Under the pieces are notes generated by a model. It saw only the letters and a list, made by a program, of their open reading frames with translations. It was not told the DNA's origin and made no database searches. The position numbers were made by a program, and so were the translations under genes. A DNA stretch of 64,000 nt from Janthinobacterium tructae. Lineage in GTDB: Bacteria; Pseudomonadota; Gammaproteobacteria; Burkholderiales; Burkholderiaceae_D. Positions within the stretch are counted from its first letter, which is position 1. Each line of letters opens with the position of its first letter. Below, in pieces: positions 35,569 to 45,603 of the stretch. The DNA is taken from positions 2,480,001-2,544,000 of the forward strand of contig NZ_CP041185.1 of assembly GCF_006517255.1 (NCBI RefSeq), written 5' to 3'.

Positions 35569-37533
35569 TTACCGTACTTTCCACACCTCCGTCGCCAGCA
35601 CGCCGTTGGCATCGCCATCAAGCTCCCACGAGAACGCGCCGCGCAAGCCCTGGTCCTTCACGTACTTGACCTTGGTGCCGATGACGGTCGGATCGTCATA
35701 GCTCCACCACTGGCCACCCGCGCCCGTGTACAGGTACAGCTGCTTGGTCACGGGATGGTAGTAGCGCGTGCCGGTCTTGGCGACGAGGATTTTATAGTCC
35801 TCAATGCCCGACTCGTAGGTGCCCGGCGCCGTGCCCGTGGCCGCCTGATACAGGCCATCGCCGTTCGGTCCCGGCGCCACGCCCGTCCAGCCGCGGCCAT
35901 AGAACGGTATGCCCAGCAGCAGCTTGTCGCGCGGCACGCCGGCGGCAATCATGTATTGCACCGCCTTGTCGCCCACGTATTCGCGCGCCATGCCTGTCGA
36001 CGGATCGGCAGGGTCGGCAAACAGCTGGGCATTGAAGTTGGTGCTCGTTTCCCAGCCGCCGTGGAAGTCGTAGGTCATCAGGTTGATCCAATCCATGTAC
36101 TGCGAGTACAGGGCCGGTTCCGTGTTGTCGATCTTGTCCTTGCCGGCACCGACGGCCGCCGTCAACAGGTAGCGCTTGCCGTTGGCGGCACCGAGCGCAT
36201 CGAGCTGGCTGCGAAATTCCGCCATCAGCAAGGTGAAGTTGCGCTTGTCGTTGGGGCTGACCGTGTTGTATGGCTGGCCGCCGCCGACCGGGTATTCCCA
36301 GTCGATGTCGATGCCGTCAAAAATATTCGCCGCCGCCCCCGCGCCACCGCGACCGCCCTGCACCGGCAAGTTGCCCTTGATGTAGATATCGATGCAGGAA
36401 CGCACCATCTGCTTGCGCAGCGCATCGGTGGCCGAACCGACAGAGAAGTTCTTCGACCAGCTCCAGCCGCCCAGCGAGATGAACAATTTGAGGTTCGGGT
36501 GCGCCGCCTTGAGCTTTCTCAACTGCAGGAAGTTGCCCGACAGGGGAGCGTCCCACGGGATGGCCTGGCCATCGACGGTGCGCTTCGGCGTGCGGATGTA
36601 GTCGGCCTCGGCATCGCCGCCCGTGCCCGCGTCCGGCGAATTCGGGTTCGTCGCGCCCGGCTCCGTCTTGGTGATCATGGCGCATTCATAGCCGCCGTTT
36701 TTCGGATAAATGTTGCCGAAAGCGTAGTTGATGAAGGTCAGCTTGTCGGCCACGCCGCTGGAATGCACATTCGCCACTTCATAGTCGCGGCCATACACGC
36801 CCCACTGCGCGAAATAGGAGCCGACTTCGCGGCCGGTTGGCGTTGGCGTTGGCGTTGGCGTTGGTGTCGGGGTAGGAGTTGGCGTCGGAGTGGGCGTCGG
36901 AGTGGGCGTTGGCGTCGGAGTGGGCGTTGGCGTCGGTGTCGGCGTGGTGCTACAGATCTCCTGGCTGGTCCATGGCTTGCCCGTGCCGGCGGCGCCGCTG
37001 CTGGTCGACGGGTTGTCGCCCTGCGTCCAGTAGTTGGCGCGGTAATTCGTGCCCGCATGGCTGACGGTGGCGCCCGCGCTGTAGGCCGTCCCCGCCACCC
37101 ATGCCAGCGCGCACGTGCCGCCAGTTGGCGTCGGGGTCGGGGTGGGTGTCGGGTTCGGCGTTGGCACCGGTGTCGGGGTGGGAGTAGGCGTTGGGGTGGG
37201 AGTCGGGGTGGGCGTTGGCGTGGTGCCGCCATCGCAGGTGCCGCCGGCGCTCCACAGGCTAGGCGTGGAAACGGGATTCCAACCGGAACCCACGTGATCG
37301 GTCTGCGTCACCAGGGCCGTGTAATTGGCGCCCAGGTAAGTGACCACCGTGCCGGCGTTATACGTGCCACCCTCTTGCCACGGCACGCAGGCGACTACCG
37401 TGCTGGCGGCCAGCAATTGCGAGCCGCCCGGTGCGCTGGCATCGCCGCCACCGCCGCATGCCGCCAGCACGCCACCGCTGGCCAGACATACCATCATGTT
37501 CCTGATTGTTTTTTTGAGGATTAAATTTTCCAC
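35569..37533 (-). CDS. Secreted GH18 chitinase with two carbohydrate-binding modules
   Basis: A 654-aa chitinase. The N-terminal signal ends LAACGGGG, so it may be lipid-anchored at Cys26. Then come a CBM5/12-type chitin-binding module (about 48-100), a Pro-Thr linker, a second module (about 142-195), a longer Pro-Thr linker and a GH18 catalytic domain to the end. The GH18 signature FDGIDIDWEYP supplies the catalytic Glu, and ISLGGWSWS is the typical substrate-binding strand. It hydrolyses beta-1,4-GlcNAc chains, giving access to chitin from fungi or arthropods, in line with the lifestyle of Janthinobacterium-like bacteria. It stands alone, downstream of a 360-base control region. Confidence 0.95.
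   Translation of the reverse strand: MENLILKKTIRNMMVCLASGGVLAACGGGGDASAPGGSQLLAASTVVACVPWQEGGTYNAGTVVTYLGANYTALVTQTDHVGSGWNPVSTPSLWSAGGTCDGGTTPTPTPTPTPTPTPTPTPVPTPNPTPTPTPTPTGGTCALAWVAGTAYSAGATVSHAGTNYRANYWTQGDNPSTSSGAAGTGKPWTSQEICSTTPTPTPTPTPTPTPTPTPTPTPTPTPTPTPTPTPTPTGREVGSYFAQWGVYGRDYEVANVHSSGVADKLTFINYAFGNIYPKNGGYECAMITKTEPGATNPNSPDAGTGGDAEADYIRTPKRTVDGQAIPWDAPLSGNFLQLRKLKAAHPNLKLFISLGGWSWSKNFSVGSATDALRKQMVRSCIDIYIKGNLPVQGGRGGAGAAANIFDGIDIDWEYPVGGGQPYNTVSPNDKRNFTLLMAEFRSQLDALGAANGKRYLLTAAVGAGKDKIDNTEPALYSQYMDWINLMTYDFHGGWETSTNFNAQLFADPADPSTGMAREYVGDKAVQYMIAAGVPRDKLLLGIPFYGRGWTGVAPGPNGDGLYQAATGTAPGTYESGIEDYKILVAKTGTRYYHPVTKQLYLYTGAGGQWWSYDDPTVIGTKVKYVKDQGLRGAFSWELDGDANGVLATEVWKVR
36833..36946 (-). 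repeat. Pro-Thr-encoding tandem repeat in the chitinase linker
   Basis: Six-base units (GGCGTT and GGAGTG variants on the plus strand) repeat about 19 times and encode a (PT)n linker. A shorter array at 37119-37221 encodes the first linker. Such arrays are prone to slippage, so linker length probably varies between strains. Confidence 0.85.
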
Positions 37534-37895
37534 GCTGTCTCCTGTTCAGGTTTGCGGAAATACCACTCTGCTTCGATGTAAAGCTACCCTGTGATCTTGT
37601 TTTTCTGCAGTTGCAAGAACAGCATGCTGCTGAAAAAATAGGCGGTCAAGTGGTTTTGAAGTGGCATCGAAGTGAGCAATACCACTCCGTGCAGAAAGCG
37701 CAGCGGCTTATGCGAACGGCGTGTTGTCCTACTGGACAATCAAAAAACGGCATAGGGAGGATGAAAAAAGACGCTGGACCGGGAAAAGACAGACCAGTTT
37801 TATAATACGCTGTAACTGGTATTGGGGGAGCTTGCTGTGCCATTGCATACAGCGGCGGCGGGTGCCTGCCTGGCCACCCGCCGTGTCAGGCAGAC
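37534..37895. promoter_or_regulatory. Chitinase upstream region with repeated AATACCACTC motifs
   Basis: In this 360-base gap AATACCACTC occurs at 37559-37568 and again at 37678-37687. CTTCGATG (37571-37578) next to the first has its reverse complement CATCGAAG (37665-37672) next to the second. A further GGTATT occurs near 37818. The motifs resemble GGTATT half-sites of GntR-type amino-sugar repressors, but that link is only a suggestion. No gene was seen; a 14-codon frame at 37761 is too short to support. Confidence 0.4.
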
Positions 37896-39239
37896 TTATT
37901 GAGGCAAATCAAATACCGCCATCGATTCGACATGCGAAGTGTGCGGGAACATGTTCACCACGCCCGCCTTGCTCAGCACATAGCCCGCTTCCAGCGCCAG
38001 GATGCCGGCGTCGCGCGCCAGGGTCGACGGGCTGCACGAGACGTACACGATGCGCTTCGGCAGCAGGTCGGGACGCACTTGCGACAGACCGACCAGCGCC
38101 TGACACAGGGCCATGGCGCCATCGCGCGGCGGGTCGACCAGGATGCGGTCAAACTTGCCCAGCGCGATCAGGTCGTCCGTCGTCACTTCGAACAGGTTGC
38201 GCGTCGAGAACGAGGTTTTTTCCGCCAGGCCATTGGCCAGCGCGTTTTCCAGCGCCCGCTCCGTCAGCGTGGTACTGCCTTCGATGCCCACCACTGCGCT
38301 GCCTTGCGTGGCCAGCGGCAAGGTGAAATTGCCCAGGCCGCAGAACAGGTCAGCCACGCGGTCGGTCGGCTGCACTTCCAGCAAACGCAGGGCTTTCGAC
38401 ACCAGCACGCGGTTGATGTGGTGGTTCACCTGCGTGAAATCGACTGGCTTGAACGGCATCTTGACGCCGAATTCCGGCAGCAGGTAGTGCAACTGCTTGT
38501 CCAGCGGATAGAACGGCACGGCTGTTTCCGGCCCTTTCACCTGCAGCCACCATTGCACGCCGTATTCGTCGGCAAAGGCCTTCAATTTCGTTTCGTCGTC
38601 CGCCGTCAATGGCGCCATGATGCGCAAGACCATGGCCGTGACGTCTTCGCCCACGGCCAGCTCGATCTGCGGCATCTGGTCGAAGATCGACAGCGAAGCA
38701 ATCAGTCCACGCAGCGGCAGCAGCATGGCGGAGATGTGCGGTGGCAAGATTTCGCAGCTATCCATGTCGGCAACGAAAGCCGATTTCTTTTCATGGAAGC
38801 CCACCAGCACGGCATCCTTTTTCTTGACGTGGCGCACGGACAGGCGCGCGCGGTAACGGTAGCCCCACGTCGGGCCATACATGGGGCGCATGATACTTTG
38901 CGGACGCACCTTGCCGATATGCCACAAGTTATCTTCCAGCACGCGCTGCTTGATCGCCACCTGCGCCGACGGTTCCAGGTGCTGCATCGAGCAGCCGCCG
39001 CAGTTATCGAAATGCTTGCACTTGGGCGTCACGCGCATCGACGATTCGCGGTGCAGCACCGTCATGCGGGCCATTTCCCAATTTTTCTTCTTCTTGTACG
39101 TCACAAAGCTGACGCGCTCGCCCGGCAACGCGCCTTCGACAAACACGACCTTGCCCGGCGAGCCGTCTTCGTTCTCAATATGGCCAACGCCACGGGCGTC
39201 CATGTCGAGCGATTTGATTTCGATGATATTTTCTTGCAT
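37896..39239 (-). CDS. rlmD: 23S rRNA U1939 C5-methyltransferase
   Basis: A 447-aa RlmD/RumA enzyme. The N-terminal TRAM-like domain is followed by the [4Fe-4S] cysteines in CKHFDNCGGC and DSCEIL. The SAM site is ADLFCGLGNFTLPLA, and the catalytic Cys is in VYVSCSPSTLARD. It methylates U1939 of 23S rRNA. The start is ATG 39239 (MQENIIEIKSLDMDARG); a TTG at 39248 adds three residues. It lies downstream of rpoS in the same direction, 132 bases away. Confidence 0.95.
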   Translation of the reverse strand: MQENIIEIKSLDMDARGVGHIENEDGSPGKVVFVEGALPGERVSFVTYKKKKNWEMARMTVLHRESSMRVTPKCKHFDNCGGCSMQHLEPSAQVAIKQRVLEDNLWHIGKVRPQSIMRPMYGPTWGYRYRARLSVRHVKKKDAVLVGFHEKKSAFVADMDSCEILPPHISAMLLPLRGLIASLSIFDQMPQIELAVGEDVTAMVLRIMAPLTADDETKLKAFADEYGVQWWLQVKGPETAVPFYPLDKQLHYLLPEFGVKMPFKPVDFTQVNHHINRVLVSKALRLLEVQPTDRVADLFCGLGNFTLPLATQGSAVVGIEGSTTLTERALENALANGLAEKTSFSTRNLFEVTTDDLIALGKFDRILVDPPRDGAMALCQALVGLSQVRPDLLPKRIVYVSCSPSTLARDAGILALEAGYVLSKAGVVNMFPHTSHVESMAVFDLPQ

Positions 39240-39371
39240 AGCGATCAATAGGTAAGAGTGGGCCAGGACGCAGGGCCGCGCTGGAACTTGAAAGAATGGG
39301 GGAAAGGTCTGGCGCCGCGAGCGGGGCGTATGATAGCAGATGCGGCCCCGGAAATACCGGGACCGGGTGTC

Positions 39372-40403
39372 CTAGAGCAGAGAGTCGCGCACCACGCCGC
39401 GTGCCGCCATGGCGCGTTTGAGTTTAATCAGCGCTTCCTGCTGGATCTGGCGCACGCGCTCGCGCGTCACGCCCATTTCATCGGCCAGGGTTTCCAGCGT
39501 GGCCGGATCGTCGTTGTCCAGACCGAAACGGCGCATGATGACCACGCGCTGCTTGTCGGGCAACTTGGTCAGCCAGTCGCGCACCAGCACCGTCATTTCA
39601 TGCTGTTCCGCGCGCGCATCGGGACTGTCTTCGCTGGCGCCCGGCAGCATGTCCATCAGCGACGATTGCGGATCGTTGTCGAGCGGCGCATCGAGCGAGG
39701 TCGCGTGCTCGGACAAGGCCAGGATATCTTGCACCTCTTCCACGGGACGGCCCACCAGGTGGGCGATGTCTTCCGCAGTGGCATCCTTGCCATCGTGGTG
39801 CTGGGCTTCCAGGTGGTACTTGCCGCGCAAAATCTGGTTCAGTTCGCGCACCATGTGCACGGGCAGGCGCACCGTGCGCGCCTGGTTCATGATGGCGCGC
39901 TCGATGCTCTGGCGTATCCACCAGGTGGCATACGTGGAAAAACGGAACCCGCGTTCGGGTTCGAACTTGTCGATGGCGCGCATCAGGCCGATGTTGCCCT
40001 CCTCGATCATGTCGAGCAAGACCACGCCGCGATTGATGTAATGCTTGGCGATCGACACGACCAGGCGCAGGTTGTGCTCGATCATGGTTTGCCGGGCTTC
40101 GAAATTGCCCTGCTTGGCCAGCGTGGCGTAATGCACCTCTTGCGCCGCCGTCAGCAATGGCCGCGTGCCGATCTGGTTCAGGTAGTGCTGCGTGGTATCG
40201 GTCGACAGTTCGGCCGCCAGCACTTTTTTCAGTTCATCGACACTTTCGACCAGCACGCTGACGCTGGCCACCTCGCCGCCCTCGCCCGCGTCGACGACGT
40301 CAATGGCGTCGAGTTCGCCGGCATCGTCCGTCACGACTTCGTCTGCCCCGTCTTCCGGCAGTTCCGGCTCATCGTCCAGCTGATCGTGCGGCGCGTGTGT
40401 CAT
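39372..40403 (-). CDS. rpoS: RNA polymerase sigma factor RpoS
   Basis: A 343-aa stationary-phase sigma factor. An acidic N-terminus (about 45 residues rich in Asp/Glu) precedes region 1.2 ([17 protein letters not shown]). Region 2 has [17 protein letters not shown] and [20 protein letters not shown], region 3 has [12 protein letters not shown], and region 4 has [20 protein letters not shown]. It starts nine bases after the nlpD stop. In other proteobacteria the main rpoS promoter lies inside nlpD; it is not visible here by eye. Confidence 0.97.
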   Translation of the reverse strand: MTHAPHDQLDDEPELPEDGADEVVTDDAGELDAIDVVDAGEGGEVASVSVLVESVDELKKVLAAELSTDTTQHYLNQIGTRPLLTAAQEVHYATLAKQGNFEARQTMIEHNLRLVVSIAKHYINRGVVLLDMIEEGNIGLMRAIDKFEPERGFRFSTYATWWIRQSIERAIMNQARTVRLPVHMVRELNQILRGKYHLEAQHHDGKDATAEDIAHLVGRPVEEVQDILALSEHATSLDAPLDNDPQSSLMDMLPGASEDSPDARAEQHEMTVLVRDWLTKLPDKQRVVIMRRFGLDNDDPATLETLADEMGVTRERVRQIQQEALIKLKRAMAARGVVRDSLL

Positions 40404-40411
40404 TGCTTTAC

Positions 40412-41335
40412 CTAACGGTTAGGCAGGAATTTCGAAGGGTCGACAGGCTTGCCCTGCTGGCGAATTTCAAAGTGCAGCTTCACGCGGTCGGCATCGGAAT
40501 CGCCCATTTCGGCGATGGCCTGGCCTTTGTTGACGTTCTGCCCTTCCTTCACCAGGATGCTGCGGTTATGCGCATATGCCGACAACAGACTATTACTGTG
40601 CTTCACGATGACAAGATTACCATAACCACGGATTCCGCTCCCGGCATACATGACTTTTCCCGCACCGGCCGCCACCACCTGCTGGCCCGCCTTGCCGGCG
40701 ATATCGACGCCCTTGTTCTTGCCTTCGTCGAAAGTGCCGATGACCTTGCCTTCGGAAGGCCACATCCAGCTGATCTTCTCATCGCCAGGCGCCGCTGCTG
40801 CAGGCGCTGCCGCAGCGGCCGCCGGTGCGGCGGCGACAACTGCTGCCGGTGCTGGCGCAGGCTTGACGTCGGCACTGCCGCCATCGGCACGCAACTCGGC
40901 CAGGGTGGCGTCGGAATACGCGCGCTTTTCGCCGCGCGGCCCGGTTTTCTTCGGCACGACGGGCGCGGCCGGCTTGATTTCCGTCACCGGCGGCATGACG
41001 ATGGCCGATGTTTGCGCGCCGCCCGTGTCGCCATTCGGCGGCAGCACGCGCAATACCTGGTCGACCTTGATGTCGTTCGGGTTGCTCAAGTCATTCCAGG
41101 CCACCAGGTCGCGGTAATTCTGGCCGTGCTCCAGGGCGATGCGCAACAGGGTGTCACCGCGCTTGACCGTGTAATAGGCCGGGTCGCGGTCGCGCGGATC
41201 GCTGGCGGCGGCGCTGCTGCTCGATGGATGGCGCTCCACGACGGGTGCCTGGACACCCGTGGTGCCGCAACCGCTCAACAGCGCGGCCAAGGTGATGCTA
41301 CATAGAAGTATGTTACTTTTCTTAATCATTCGCAT
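40412..41335 (-). CDS. nlpD: NlpD-type LysM/M23 lipoprotein (amidase activator)
   Basis: A 307-aa lipoprotein with signal [14 protein letters not shown], a LysM peptidoglycan-binding domain ([20 protein letters not shown]), an Ala/Pro-rich spacer and a C-terminal LytM/M23 domain. The metal-binding HxxxD motif of active M23 peptidases is replaced by [10 protein letters not shown], so the domain should be non-catalytic, as expected for activators of AmiC-type septal amidases. ATG 41335 and 41329 are both possible starts. It sits between pcm and rpoS in the classic order. Confidence 0.94.
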   Translation of the reverse strand: MRMIKKSNILLCSITLAALLSGCGTTGVQAPVVERHPSSSSAAASDPRDRDPAYYTVKRGDTLLRIALEHGQNYRDLVAWNDLSNPNDIKVDQVLRVLPPNGDTGGAQTSAIVMPPVTEIKPAAPVVPKKTGPRGEKRAYSDATLAELRADGGSADVKPAPAPAAVVAAAPAAAAAAPAAAAPGDEKISWMWPSEGKVIGTFDEGKNKGVDIAGKAGQQVVAAGAGKVMYAGSGIRGYGNLVIVKHSNSLLSAYAHNRSILVKEGQNVNKGQAIAEMGDSDADRVKLHFEIRQQGKPVDPSKFLPNR

Positions 41336-41371
41336 GTAATTGTATGTCCTGCTTGCTAGCTGATCCGGGGA

Positions 41372-42262
41372 TCATATGGTGCCCGGGCGCAAAGGTACGA
41401 AATGGCAGTCTTCCAGGGTCTGGCTGGTCCATTCCATTTTCCCCACCCGGGTAATGAGTTGTAAGTGTTGCAATTTAGCCCCCACCGGCGCAACCAGACG
41501 CCCGCCGGGCGCCAGCTGCTCCAGCAGGGCTTGCGGGACTTCCAGGCCGGCTGCGGCAAGGATAATCCCGTCGAAGGGCGCCGCCTGCGGCAAGCCAAGC
41601 ATACCATCTCCGTACTGCAAGCGCAGATTTGACACGCGCAGCGGACGCAGATTGGCCTTCGCCAGCTCGTGCAGGGGCCGGATGCGCTCGATCGAATACA
41701 CCTCCTTCGCCACCAGCGACAGCACCGTCGCCTGGTAACCGCAGCCCGTGCCGATCTCCAGCACGCGCTGCAAGTTGCCGCCCTGGCGCATCACTTCGAT
41801 CATGCGTGCCACGATATACGGCTGCGAAATGGTCTGATGATGGCCGATGGGCAAGGAAGCGTCGATATACGCCTGCGATGCCAGCGCCTCGTCCATGAAC
41901 AGATGGCGCGGCACGGCTTGCATAGCGTCGAGCACCACCTGGTCCTTGACGCCCTGTTTCGCGATGCGCGCCACCATGGCCCGGCGTACTGCCTCCGACA
42001 CCAGCGGATTTTGCCGTGGCGGCGACAGCACCGCCGGCTGCGCCCGCTCATTGGCGATGGCCTGGGCCCGCGACGGCGCGATGGGCAGCGTGGCAGCGTG
42101 GTACGGCGCGCCTCCCCTGGCCGCATTTTGCGCCGCATTTTGCGTCGCCGTCTGCGGCGTGGCAATGCGCGACTGCGCCAGCGACTGCCCCCCGCCCGGC
42201 CTGACGGGCTTGCCGGCCAGCGAATCGAGGGTAAGGGGGAAGGTACGCGGCTTGTCAGTCAT
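41372..42262 (-). CDS. pcm: Protein-L-isoaspartate O-methyltransferase with N-terminal extension
   Basis: A 296-aa repair enzyme that methylates isoaspartyl residues in damaged proteins, using SAM. The catalytic part shows the substrate loop [18 protein letters not shown], the SAM motif [16 protein letters not shown] and the closing LVAPVG. The usual enzyme is about 210 residues; here about 85 extra residues lie in front, low in complexity (Ala, Gln, Pro, Arg rich). The extension contains no ATG with a clear ribosome site, so it is probably translated. It sits between surE and nlpD. Confidence 0.93.
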   Translation of the reverse strand: MTDKPRTFPLTLDSLAGKPVRPGGGQSLAQSRIATPQTATQNAAQNAARGGAPYHAATLPIAPSRAQAIANERAQPAVLSPPRQNPLVSEAVRRAMVARIAKQGVKDQVVLDAMQAVPRHLFMDEALASQAYIDASLPIGHHQTISQPYIVARMIEVMRQGGNLQRVLEIGTGCGYQATVLSLVAKEVYSIERIRPLHELAKANLRPLRVSNLRLQYGDGMLGLPQAAPFDGIILAAAGLEVPQALLEQLAPGGRLVAPVGAKLQHLQLITRVGKMEWTSQTLEDCHFVPLRPGTI

Positions 42263-42271
42263 AGTGAGCGG

Positions 42272-43009
42272 TCATGCCAGGCCTTGTGCCAGTGCATCGA
42301 GTTGGGTGGTATGGGTCAGGTCGATCTGCAGCGGCGTGATCGAGACTTGTCCATGTTCAACGGCGTAAAAATCCGTGCCCGGCCCGCCTTCCTTGGCGGC
42401 GCCAGCGGGGCCGATCCAGAAGATTTCACGGCCACGGGGATCGAGGGCGCGGATCACGGGCTCGGCCGAATGGCGCTTGCCCAGCCGCGTGGCCGCCAGG
42501 CCTTGCAGTTGTTCGTATGGAATGGCGGGGATGTTCACATTCAGCAAATACGGTTTCTGCAGGGCGTCAAACTGGCGCTCGACGATTTCCCGCGCCACGC
42601 GGGCGGCCGCGTCCAGGTTGGCCCAGCCAAACTGCGACTGGGAAAAGGCGATGGCGGGAATGCCGAACAGATAGCCTTCCGTGGCGGCTGCCACGGTGCC
42701 CGAATACAGGGTGTCGTCGCCCATGTTGGGACCGTTGTTGATGCCGGAGACCACCAGGTCGGGGCGCTCGATGAGCATGCCCGTCAGCGCCACGTGCACG
42801 CAGTCGGTGGGCGTGCCGTTGACAAAATAAAAGCCGTTGGCCGCCTTGTGCACGGACAGGGGCCGGTCCAGGGACAGCGAATTGGACGCGCCCGAACGAT
42901 TGCTGTCGGGCGCCACCACGACGATTTCCGCAATGGGCGCGAGCGCGTCGGCCAGGGCCGCCAGGCCTGGCGCCAGGTAACCGTCGTCGTTACTGATAAG
43001 AATTCTCAT
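42272..43009 (-). CDS. surE: 5'/3'-nucleotidase SurE
   Basis: A 245-aa metal-dependent nucleotidase that also acts on short polyphosphate. The metal site [14 protein letters not shown] at the N-terminus and the conserved [20 protein letters not shown] are complete. It is the first gene of surE-pcm-nlpD-rpoS, nine bases before pcm, and follows the accessory ATPase gene from which two hairpins separate it. Confidence 0.97.
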   Translation of the reverse strand: MRILISNDDGYLAPGLAALADALAPIAEIVVVAPDSNRSGASNSLSLDRPLSVHKAANGFYFVNGTPTDCVHVALTGMLIERPDLVVSGINNGPNMGDDTLYSGTVAAATEGYLFGIPAIAFSQSQFGWANLDAAARVAREIVERQFDALQKPYLLNVNIPAIPYEQLQGLAATRLGKRHSAEPVIRALDPRGREIFWIGPAGAAKEGGPGTDFYAVEHGQVSITPLQIDLTHTTQLDALAQGLA

Positions 43010-43061
43010 AACGAGATTTTACCTGAAGCAATGCCAACACTGCGCGTGCCACGCACCGAAT

Positions 43062-43111
43062 GGCAGCATTATTTATGCTGCCGCGCTGACTTGGCGCAAG
43101 GCGTCAGCGCG
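43062..43111 (-). terminator. Two consecutive hairpins after the ATPase-TPR gene
   Basis: CGCGCTGAC and GTCAGCGCG (43082-43111, covering the stop codon), then GGCAGCAT-TATTT-ATGCTGCC (43062-43082). Neither is followed by a T-run, so the pair may act as an mRNA 3' end or a weak, possibly Rho-assisted, terminator before surE. Confidence 0.55.
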
Positions 43112-45584
43112 GCTCGATGCCCGCTTCCGATAACGCCCCTTCCAGCGCCTGCACTTCATCCTCCTGCAGGGCCAGCAAGGCATTCAGATCACCTTGCAAT
43201 TTATACATTCTTTTCAGCTGCGCCATGCCGCGCCTGCGCAGCTTGCCCGGTACACCAGGGCGCAGCAGACAGGACTTCAAATGGTCGGCCAGTTCGCCCG
43301 CCTGCGCATACTGTTCGCGCTCTATCATGCCTTGCAACATCGAGATCATGCTGGCCAGGGTGTCCGGCTCGGCCACGTCCTGCCCGCTGGCGCGGCCGGC
43401 CAGGATGGTTTGCTGCAAATGCCGGGCGCCGTCCAGCACGCTGTCCGCATGCCCCGTGACGGGCGCATTCAGCAACCGGTCGCTGCCGCTGAGCACCGCG
43501 TCCTCCAGCAGGCGCGCCGCCTCGCTGTCGCCCTGCTGCTGCAGGGTCCCGGCCAATTGCTTCTTGCTTTGCAAGGTATCAAGGTGGTCTTCGCCCAGCA
43601 GGCGCGCATGCACTTCCAGCACCTGCTCCTGCACGCTGCGCGCCGCATCGAGCTCGCCACGCCGCAACAGCGCCTCGGCCAGCTTGCGCTGGCTCATCAG
43701 GGTTTCAGGATGGTCGAGCCCGTGCGTGCGCTCGCGCGCCGCCACCTGGTCTTCGTGCAGCTGGCGCGCGCCCGCCCAGTCGCCCTGCCCGGCCACGATA
43801 TCGGCCAGCAAGTCGCGCGTGGCCAGGGTGGCCGCATGGTCGCTGCCCAGGCGCCGCTCCTGCACCTGCAGCACGGCGGCGAGCAGGCGCCGCGCGCCTT
43901 CCAGGTCGCCTGCGCGCCCCAGGGCCTGCGCCAGGGCCAGCTTGCTGCGCAAGGTGTCGCCATGCTCGGCGCCAAACAGGCGTTCGCGCGCCGCTACCAC
44001 CGTGCCCAGCACTTGCTGCGCCTGCGCCAGCCGGCCCATGCGCAGCAAGGTGGCGGCGCGGCCATCCATCGCTTCCAGGGTCAGCGGATGCTCGCCGCCC
44101 AGCTGGCGCACATAGCTTGCGAGCACGGTATCCTGCAGCAGCAGCGCCGCCGCCAGTTCGCCCTGCAGCAACAGGGTTTGCGCCAGGCAGGCCCGGGCGG
44201 CCAGGGTGTCGGGATGCTCGCTGCCCAGCACGCGCTCGCGCACGTCGAGCACGTCCTCTTCCAGAAAGCGGGCTTCATCGAGCTTGCCCAACTGGCGCAG
44301 CAGGCGCGCCATGCCGCTCTTGCACGCCAGGCTGTCGGGATGTTCCTCACCCAGCAGGCGTACGCGGATCTCGACACTCTGGCGAAAGGCATCGAGCGCC
44401 TGCGCGCTGCGCTCCTCCTTGCGGTACAGCTCGCCCAAGCGGGCCAGGTCGCGCGCCAGCGGCAGGGCCACGGCGCGGCCCGGTTCGAGCAACAGGGCCT
44501 GGCGCGCTTCACTGATGGCGCCCAGCAAGGCGATTTCACGGCTCGATTGCCAGGGGAAGTAGCCGCCCGTCAGCCAGTGCAAAAAAGCTTCAAAGGTGCG
44601 CGTGAGGGAAAAGCGGTCGCCGCCCTGGTCGATGCGCACGGCCAGCTGCTCGCCATAGGCAAAGGTTTTCGTCTGCTGCAGCTGGACTTCGTCGAAATAG
44701 CTGTCGAGGGCAATCTGCGACAAGCCGTAGGAAGTGCGCAGCAGGCGCTCGAACAGGGGCTGGAAGCCGGCGATGCCCTTGTGCGCGTCGCCGCGGCGCC
44801 ACTCGGCGCGCTGCGCCCCATCGCCCATTTCTATACGCGAGGGCAAGGGGTAGACCAGCAGCGGACGCTGTTCATCTTCATGGCTGCGGCGGTACTCGAT
44901 GGCCCGCGTGACGAGCGCATCGACGCCTTCCAGGCTTTGCCGGTTCGGCGTGAAGACCACCACCAGCTTTTTCGGCAGCAAGGTGGTGCAGATGCCGGCG
45001 CTGTCCGTGCGGCCCGTGCGCGAATCGACCAGCACGTAGCGGAAATGCTGGGCCAGGGTATCGGCGAAGCAGCGGAACAGGGCCGGGCAGGTGTCGAACA
45101 GCTGATCCCAGCGCATCTGCGCCAGGCGTTCGCTGTAGCTGGCATCGAAACGGCCCGCGCGCATCAGGTACAGCGGGCTGCCCTGATCGACGCGCACCAC
45201 GTATTGCTGCCAGTCGATGGCGTCGAGTACGCGTTGCGCCAGTGCCGCATCGTCGCGGCCGACATCTTCGCGCCCCCTGGCCTGCCCGCCGCCGCGCGCC
45301 CCCGCCGTTTCCAGGCTGATGCGCTCGAGCTGCTGGCGGCACGCCTCGAAGAACTCGAGCACGCCCGGCCGTTCCTCGTGCTGCTCGAAATAATGGTGCA
45401 GGCCCGGCGCTTCCATGTCCCAGTCCAGCATCAGCACGGGCACGCTGGCGTTTTCACGGCGCGCCAGCAGGACGGCGATGTTCGACAGGGCCATGGTGCG
45501 GCCGGTACCGCCCTTGTAGGAATAGAAGGTGACGACTTCGCCAGGGGCGCTCAAAGGCGGCAGGGAGAGGCGTTGGCATTCCAT
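43104..45584 (-). CDS. KGGTGRT ParA/MinD-like ATPase fused to TPR repeats
   Basis: An 826-aa protein. The N-terminal SIMIBI ATPase has the deviant Walker A KGGTGRT (24-30), LDWDMEAPG (about 53-61) and a Walker B-like VLVDSRTG (184-191) followed by GICTTLLPKKLVVVFTPN. This set defines the KGGxGR variant ParA-like family. From about residue 370 come at least seven kinesin-light-chain-type TPRs with the recurring LGxEHPxTL start, ending in a helical C-terminus. It lies 19 bases after the TIR gene, with AAAGG as ribosome site, so the two form an operon. Related ATPases are found next to TIR or other effector genes in putative signalling or conflict systems. The exact role is unknown; ATP-dependent sensing through the TPRs is inferred. 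Confidence 0.85.
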   Translation of the reverse strand: MECQRLSLPPLSAPGEVVTFYSYKGGTGRTMALSNIAVLLARRENASVPVLMLDWDMEAPGLHHYFEQHEERPGVLEFFEACRQQLERISLETAGARGGGQARGREDVGRDDAALAQRVLDAIDWQQYVVRVDQGSPLYLMRAGRFDASYSERLAQMRWDQLFDTCPALFRCFADTLAQHFRYVLVDSRTGRTDSAGICTTLLPKKLVVVFTPNRQSLEGVDALVTRAIEYRRSHEDEQRPLLVYPLPSRIEMGDGAQRAEWRRGDAHKGIAGFQPLFERLLRTSYGLSQIALDSYFDEVQLQQTKTFAYGEQLAVRIDQGGDRFSLTRTFEAFLHWLTGGYFPWQSSREIALLGAISEARQALLLEPGRAVALPLARDLARLGELYRKEERSAQALDAFRQSVEIRVRLLGEEHPDSLACKSGMARLLRQLGKLDEARFLEEDVLDVRERVLGSEHPDTLAARACLAQTLLLQGELAAALLLQDTVLASYVRQLGGEHPLTLEAMDGRAATLLRMGRLAQAQQVLGTVVAARERLFGAEHGDTLRSKLALAQALGRAGDLEGARRLLAAVLQVQERRLGSDHAATLATRDLLADIVAGQGDWAGARQLHEDQVAARERTHGLDHPETLMSQRKLAEALLRRGELDAARSVQEQVLEVHARLLGEDHLDTLQSKKQLAGTLQQQGDSEAARLLEDAVLSGSDRLLNAPVTGHADSVLDGARHLQQTILAGRASGQDVAEPDTLASMISMLQGMIEREQYAQAGELADHLKSCLLRPGVPGKLRRRGMAQLKRMYKLQGDLNALLALQEDEVQALEGALSEAGIEPR

Positions 45585-45603
45585 GACAGGACCTTTTACG
45601 TGA

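Noticed and set aside
36833..37221. Short tandem repeats resembling a CRISPR array
   Set aside because: The units are 6 bases long, without spacers, and encode Pro-Thr linkers of the chitinase.
34906..37524. An 872-codon plus-strand frame across the cupin and chitinase genes
   Set aside because: It spans two real genes and their intergenic gap, carries low-complexity Arg/Trp/Gly runs from the Pro-Thr linker and shows no family motif.
37761..37805. A 14-codon frame after AGGGAGG
   Set aside because: The ribosome-like run touches the ATG without spacing and the peptide has no support.
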